A DNA stretch of 58,882 nucleotides from Campylobacteraceae bacterium (GTDB lineage Bacteria; Campylobacterota; Campylobacteria; Campylobacterales; Sulfurovaceae): NCBI GenBank assembly GCA_027081065.1, contig JALWLW010000042.1:1-58882 (forward strand), read 5' to 3'. Below the pieces are notes generated by a model. It ran no database searches and was not told the origin of the DNA. It saw only the letters and a program-made list of their open reading frames with translations. Positions 54,306 through 58,882 of this stretch are shown here, in pieces (the first letter of the stretch is position 1; every line of letters starts with the position of its first letter). The position numbers and the translations under genes were made by a program.

Positions 54306-55092
54306 ATGCTTTTTGCATTAAAGGTTTTATTGTTTCAAAAGAAAATTTTTGTTCACAAAAGTATTCAAAAGCAATAATTCCTTGGTAGAGTAACATATCA
54401 CTTCCATCTTTGGTTGGTTTGTTTTTGCTTTCTGCAAACTTTAAAAAAGGTGTTTGCTTTCCATAAATAACATCAACACAAGCTTTTGCATTGGCTACTA
54501 CCTCTTCAAGTATCTCTATAGGGCAGGGTAGAGATTCATCTTCAAGACCTGCAGAGGTCATGTTGACTACCAAGTCAAATGGTTCATTCATTTTAAAGCT
54601 TTCAAACGTAAATGTTTCAAACCCTTCTTTTTCATAACGCTCTAAACGCCCAGCACTACGGTTTAAAATAGTTATTTCATACCCTGCATCACGTAAAACT
54701 ATTGAGGTAGACTGAGCTGTTCCACCAGCTCCTAACAAAAGTACCGTTTTAATCTCTTTAAACTCAGAGATGGCTTTTAAAAAACCAGGTGCATCGGTGT
54801 TGTAGCCGTAGAGTTTTCCATTTTTATTTACAATAGTATTAACTGAACCGACTTTTTTTGCAAACTCATCGAGCTCATCACAGGCATCAAAAGCGTGTTG
54901 TTTATGTGGTACAGTAATATTCGCACCCTTGATGTTTAAGTCAAAAAATTTTTGGCGTAGTTCTGTACCATCTTCAAGTTTATAGCGTATATAGACGCCA
55001 TCATATCCTAAGCCATTAAAGGCAAAGTTGTGCATGAGTGGGGATTTTGAATGTGAGACAGGGTTTCCGAAGATGGTGAAGAGTTTGTTCAT
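54295..55092 (-). CDS. aroE: Shikimate dehydrogenase
   Basis: NADPH-linked reduction of 3-dehydroshikimate in aromatic amino-acid synthesis. 265 residues. GNPVSHSKSPLMHN, NITVPHKQHAF with the catalytic Lys, GAGGTAQSTSIVL in the nucleotide site, NRSAGR and SDMLLYQG are intact. Convergent with the rhodanese-fold gene (11-base overlap). Confidence 0.94.
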   Translation of the reverse strand: MNKLFTIFGNPVSHSKSPLMHNFAFNGLGYDGVYIRYKLEDGTELRQKFFDLNIKGANITVPHKQHAFDACDELDEFAKKVGSVNTIVNKNGKLYGYNTDAPGFLKAISEFKEIKTVLLLGAGGTAQSTSIVLRDAGYEITILNRSAGRLERYEKEGFETFTFESFKMNEPFDLVVNMTSAGLEDESLPCPIEILEEVVANAKACVDVIYGKQTPFLKFAESKNKPTKDGSDMLLYQGIIAFEYFCEQKFSFETIKPLMQKAFIL

Positions 55093-55281
55093 GGTAATCT
55101 TTTTTATTTGTATTGTATCTTAATTTTAATATTTGATAGATTATTTAAAATAGTACTATATTGAAAATAGTAAAAAATTAATTTAAATATAAAAAAATAT
55201 TAAATAACTATAATACTCTAAAACATATAAAAAAGATGAAAAATTGTATATAAAAATGAATAAATGTTTAATAATATTACT

Positions 55282-55294
55282 ATTGTGTCACAAT
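55282..55294. promoter_or_regulatory. 13-bp palindrome upstream of the RHS gene
   Basis: ATTGTG-T-CACAAT is perfectly symmetric and lies 72 bases before the RHS ATG, in an AT-rich gap without other structure. It may be a regulator site. It is not a good match to the 22-bp CRP consensus. Confidence 0.35.
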
Positions 55295-55366
55295 CTGATG
55301 TTACGATTTAAAGACTTTTTTCTAGGAAAATAAAAAAGAGTTAAAAAATAAGTTAAAAGGAAACGG

Positions 55367-58300
55367 ATGAAAACGAAGAGAATTATAACTTTAAGTAATG
55401 TATTGTCATTACTTTTGCTAACGGGGGGTATTGTTAACTGGATGCCATAGCAGTAGCTCTGGGGAAGAGAAAGCTTATTATCTTACACCTGTAAACTTAA
55501 CACCAACAGATAAAATTGGTCAAGCTACAGATGGGATAGATTTTGTGAGTGGTCAATCACTTTTTAAAAGTTTAGAGGCTAAAAGTGCTACGAGTAAATT
55601 ACAGTTTAACAAAGTATATAAAAGCTTTGATGATGTTAACAAAAGTATGGGAACTTTTTCTACAGAGTTTGACTCTTATGTCGATGCCAAGTTACCAGAG
55701 CATATAAAGTCAAGTGGTTATGACTCTGCAAAAGAGGCTTGTGAAGAGGGGTGGAGTGATATTGATGGTAAAGCCTTTAGAGGTATACTTGAAAATACAA
55801 GAGCCATTTATAATGAAGATAATACTCTGTGTGATATTTATAATAATGATGAAATTGTAGCATCACTTCTAACCAAACATAGAACCAAAGGTGTTAGTAA
55901 AAAACTTCATACATTAACAGAACCAAATGGTACAGCTCATGTCTTTTATAAAAAAGATGGAAAGTGGATAAGCAATACAAAATCACCTCTTGATTTTAGA
56001 GAAACTAAAACAGGCTTCTTGGTAAGTAAAACCAATGATAAAGCAGAGTATGTAACTTATGATAAAGAGGGAAAACTAACTAGTATTGTTATTAATGGGC
56101 AAGTTGTTGCTTTAGAGTATGATGAAAAAAATAGACTTATCTCTTTAACAGACCCTTACAAAAAGCAGATAAAGCTTTACTATAATAAAGAGAATTTTAT
56201 CTCAACCATTCAAAGTCCTGATGATACAAATAGTACTTATGAATATAATGAAAAAGGACAACTCATTAGCTCTACAACTGCCGATAGAACAGTTACTAAA
56301 TTTAAATATACTGACAAGGGAAATTTAGCTGAAATAGTTAATGTTTTAGGTTTAACTGTTAAATCGTATACTTACGATGAAGATGAAAAAACCATAAAAA
56401 CAGCAGAACTTGGTGGTAAAAACAGCATAGAAGTTGAGTATGGTGTAGGGGAAACAACAGTTAAAAAATCTACAGGAGAGATAGTATATAACTATCAAGT
56501 TATTAATTCACTGCTAAAACCAACAAGTATAAAAACAGATAAAGGTACTAAAGTAGTAGAGTATGACAGCCATGGTTACCCAAAACGAATTGTTGACGAG
56601 AGAGGAATAGTCACCAAAACTACCTATAATGAAAAAGGGCTTTTAGTCAGTAAAACGACCAATGCTGATACAGCTGATGAGAAGACTATTTTAAAAAGTT
56701 ATGGAAAAGATTTTAGAAAAGCTGTTAAGATTGTTAGTGATGGTGTCATAACATTTAAAGATTTTGACAAAGATGGAAAATTAACAGAAAAAGTAATTGG
56801 TTCAGTTACAGGCAAAGGTCAAAAACTCTCTGCTAAAAACATGAACAAGTTTTCAAAAGCATCATTGAAAAGTAGTTCCAACCTAAAGACGGCAACTACA
56901 AGTTATAAGTATGACAAATATGGTAAAAGACTTGAAACTACTCAAGCCAATGGAGCAGTTATAAAAGCAGAGTATGATGCAAATGGAAACTCAAATAAAA
57001 GAGTAGATGCTCTAGGATTTAGCTCAGAAACTTTAGAGTTTGATAAAGCAGGAAGAGCTCTTAAATCAAAAGATAAAAATGGTGTCATTACTACTATGAC
57101 TTATGATGCAGGAGGAAGACTTTTAACATCAACAACTTTAGGTCAAACAACCACGTATGAGTATGATGTTACAGGTTTTAACACAAAAACTATATATCCT
57201 GATGGACTAGTTCAAAGTAACTCTTATGACTTAGCTAAAAATACAAAAACAACCGAAACAAACAGAGGTGAAAAAACAGTTAACTACTTTGACTTAGAAC
57301 AAAATCTTTTAAAAACAGAAAGTTTTAAAGATGGTGTTTTAGTTTCTAAAATAGAAAATAAATATGACAGTAAGAACAGGGTCATAGAGACCATAGACGC
57401 ATTGGGAAATAAAACCACCTTTAAGTACAATGTTAAAGGTGAAAAAATATCAACTACTGATGCTCTAGGAAGAGAGACCAAATTTGTTTACAATAGCAAA
57501 GGTCAATTCATCAAAGAGATAAACCCAGCAGGTAAAGCAACTACTTATGTTTACAACACAGAGGGGCAAAAGTCTAAAGTCATTACACCAAATGGTGCAG
57601 TGTTTGGGTTTGAGTATGATGCCTTAGGAAGAGTTATTAAAAAAATAAATCCTGACAGAGGTAACACAGAGTATACCTATGATGTTTCAGGTAATATTTT
57701 AACTGAAACTAATGCAAAAGGTGAAAGAAAAACCTACACTTATGACATAGCCAACCGAAAAACATCTGTAAGTTATAGTAGCGATTCTAGCCTAAATGAG
57801 ACTTATGCGTATGACCAAGGAGAGAATGCAAAAGGTAGGCTAACCACCATAACCGACAGTTCAGGTAGTACAACTTTTACTTATGATAGCAAAGGAAACA
57901 TACTCTCTAAAACGCAAAATATTGGAACTCAAACATTTACTACAAGCTTTACCTATGATGAACAAGGCAGACTAAGCTCTAAAACTTACCCTAGTGGTAA
58001 AGTTTTAACTTATGCTTATGATACAGAGGGCGAATTAAGTAGCATAGCTTTAGATGGTGTAACTTTCATAAGTGATATAAAAAACAACCAAAATGGATTG
58101 TTAAGTTATGTTTATGCAGATGGTACAAAACATGAAAGAACTTATGATGCCAACGGAAGAGTAACAAAACTAAGTTACCCTAAGTACACAGAAAATGTAG
58201 ACTATAATATAGTAAACAACATAACAGTCATAAGCTCAAACGAGAGTAATCAAAGCTTCACTTATGATGTGTTAAACAGAGTTGTAAACTTTAAAAACAG

Positions 58301-58882
58301 AACAAGTTCAGATTATCAAAATTTTACTTACGATGCAAATGGAAACAGACTCACTCAAAACCAAGAGACCAACAGAACAAGAAGATTTACTTACAGTGAA
58401 AATACAAATACCCTAACAGGCATAAAGTACTTTCATAGAGTAGATGAAAATAGAACGAACCTAACAAAAGAGCTTGTTTACCATTATGACAAAATGGGTA
58501 ACCTCATTCAAGATGAAAAACATAGCTACAGTTATGATGGTAGAAACAGACTTATAGCCATAGATAGAGATGTAAAGTACCACTACAACAATAACAACAG
58601 AAGAGTCTCAAAAACAGTTAATGGTACAACAACCTATTTCATCTATGAAGGTCATATGCTTTTAGGTGAGTACGATAGCAATGGAAATGTACTAAATGAA
58701 TATATCTACTTAGGTTCAACCCCTATAGCCATGAGTACAACTGACAAAACCTACAAAGTTTATGCTGACCACCTAAACACCCCAAGAAGAGTAGCTAACG
58801 AAACCAATAACATAGTATGGAAATGGGAGTCAACACCATTTGGTGAAACAAAACCCACAGGAACACTAGAGTTTAATCTACG
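55367..58882 (+). CDS. RHS/YD-repeat lipoprotein, frameshifted at a G6 tract, 3' end beyond the window
   Basis: Start ATG 55367 has AAAAGG 6 bases upstream. The frame reads MKTKRIITLSNVLSLLLLTGG and stops at codon 28. The next frame is open from 55422 to the end (over 1,140 codons) and starts with a lipobox LLTGC (Cys at 55443). Removing one G from the G6 run at 55423-55428 joins them into a complete lipoprotein signal. The body has an N-terminal unknown region (to about 55980), then dozens of YD repeats (TYDxxG, TYEYN). The end shows the RHS-core pattern DHLNTPRRVANETNNIVW. The variable C-terminal domain lies outside the window. Arg is coded almost only by AGA, unlike its neighbours. Confidence 0.8.
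55423..55428 (+). repeat. G6 homopolymer in the RHS signal sequence
   Basis: Six G residues. With five (or eight) the long RHS frame is on; with the observed six it is off. Candidate phase-variation tract, though short. Confidence 0.6.

Noticed and set aside
55257..55334. 25-codon ORF starting MNKCLIILLLCHN upstream of the RHS gene
   Set aside because: No Shine-Dalgarno, AT-driven composition, and no link to the downstream frame.
1..58882. tRNA, rRNA, CRISPR arrays, insertion sequences, integrases or attachment sites
   Set aside because: Scanned by eye for T-loop motifs, spaced repeats, terminal inverted repeats and recombinase motifs; none found, though a covariance search was not possible.

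Overview
The window is a 58.9 kb, AT-rich, gene-dense chromosomal segment from a member of the Campylobacterota (Epsilonproteobacteria). The assignment rests on lineage-typical proteins and gene orders. These are HobA (the DnaA-binding factor of this phylum) in the run rppH-lysC-hobA-holB-folP, the gap-pgk-tpiA cluster divergent from nadD-rsfS, and the run lpxC-tsaB-thrB-ylxR-infB-rbfA-rimP. Many TTG and GTG starts fit as well. A free-living Sulfurovum- or Sulfurimonas-like organism is plausible, but the genus cannot be fixed from the sequence alone. No rRNA, tRNA, CRISPR array, insertion sequence or integrase was seen.

Layout. 1-5.4 kb: the 3' part of secF, a small membrane protein, then a Fur-box-preceded porin-feoA-feoB iron cluster. 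5.4-11.7 kb: a lipoprotein gene whose 3' end overlaps folP on the other strand, followed on the minus strand by the rppH-lysC-hobA-holB-folP run, into which a DUF4395/heavy-metal-domain pair and a dead exported-protein gene have been inserted. 11.8-17.7 kb: hemW, an island-like interval (a frameshifted small secreted protein, a 40-codon ORF, and a GSU2403-type nucleotidyltransferase plus Fic pair, each with a palindromic promoter), then tlyA, ribF and a rhodanese. 17.8-23 kb: argG, lower glycolysis and an in-frame NadD-RsfS fusion. 23-29.3 kb: a self-regulated envelope lipid-export cassette (membrane protein, winged-helix regulator, YtfJ-like, LolA-like, beta-barrel, MMPL/RND) facing an SCP-2 sterol-carrier-like gene. 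29.4-33 kb: a TIGR04219-like barrel, Rrf2-DHH phosphoesterase, rpsO and msrBA. 33.3-39.4 kb: lpxC through rimP. 39.4-48 kb: a YyaL-type thioredoxin protein, dapE, an orphan histidine kinase, an L,D-transpeptidase-fold protein, glnA, hisJ and a Bax-like glucosaminidase. 48-55.1 kb: acpP-fabF-accA, two coiled-coil proteins, purH, a Cys-less rhodanese and aroE. 55.3-58.9 kb: a very large RHS/YD-repeat lipoprotein gene that runs off the window.

The points that most deserve a second look are as follows. (i) The RHS lipoprotein is out of frame at a G6 tract; with G5 it would have a textbook lipoprotein signal, so it is a candidate phase-variable or frameshifted surface toxin. (ii) The nucleotidyltransferase-Fic pair sits behind a near-consensus promoter bracketed by an 11-bp inverted repeat, which looks like a self-regulated two-enzyme module. 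(iii) The lipid-export cassette carries its own operator-like palindrome. (iv) NadD and RsfS are fused. (v) The 3' end of folP has been tandemly duplicated and is read on the other strand as a repeat in a lipoprotein tail. Assignments come from reading motifs by eye; no database search was run.
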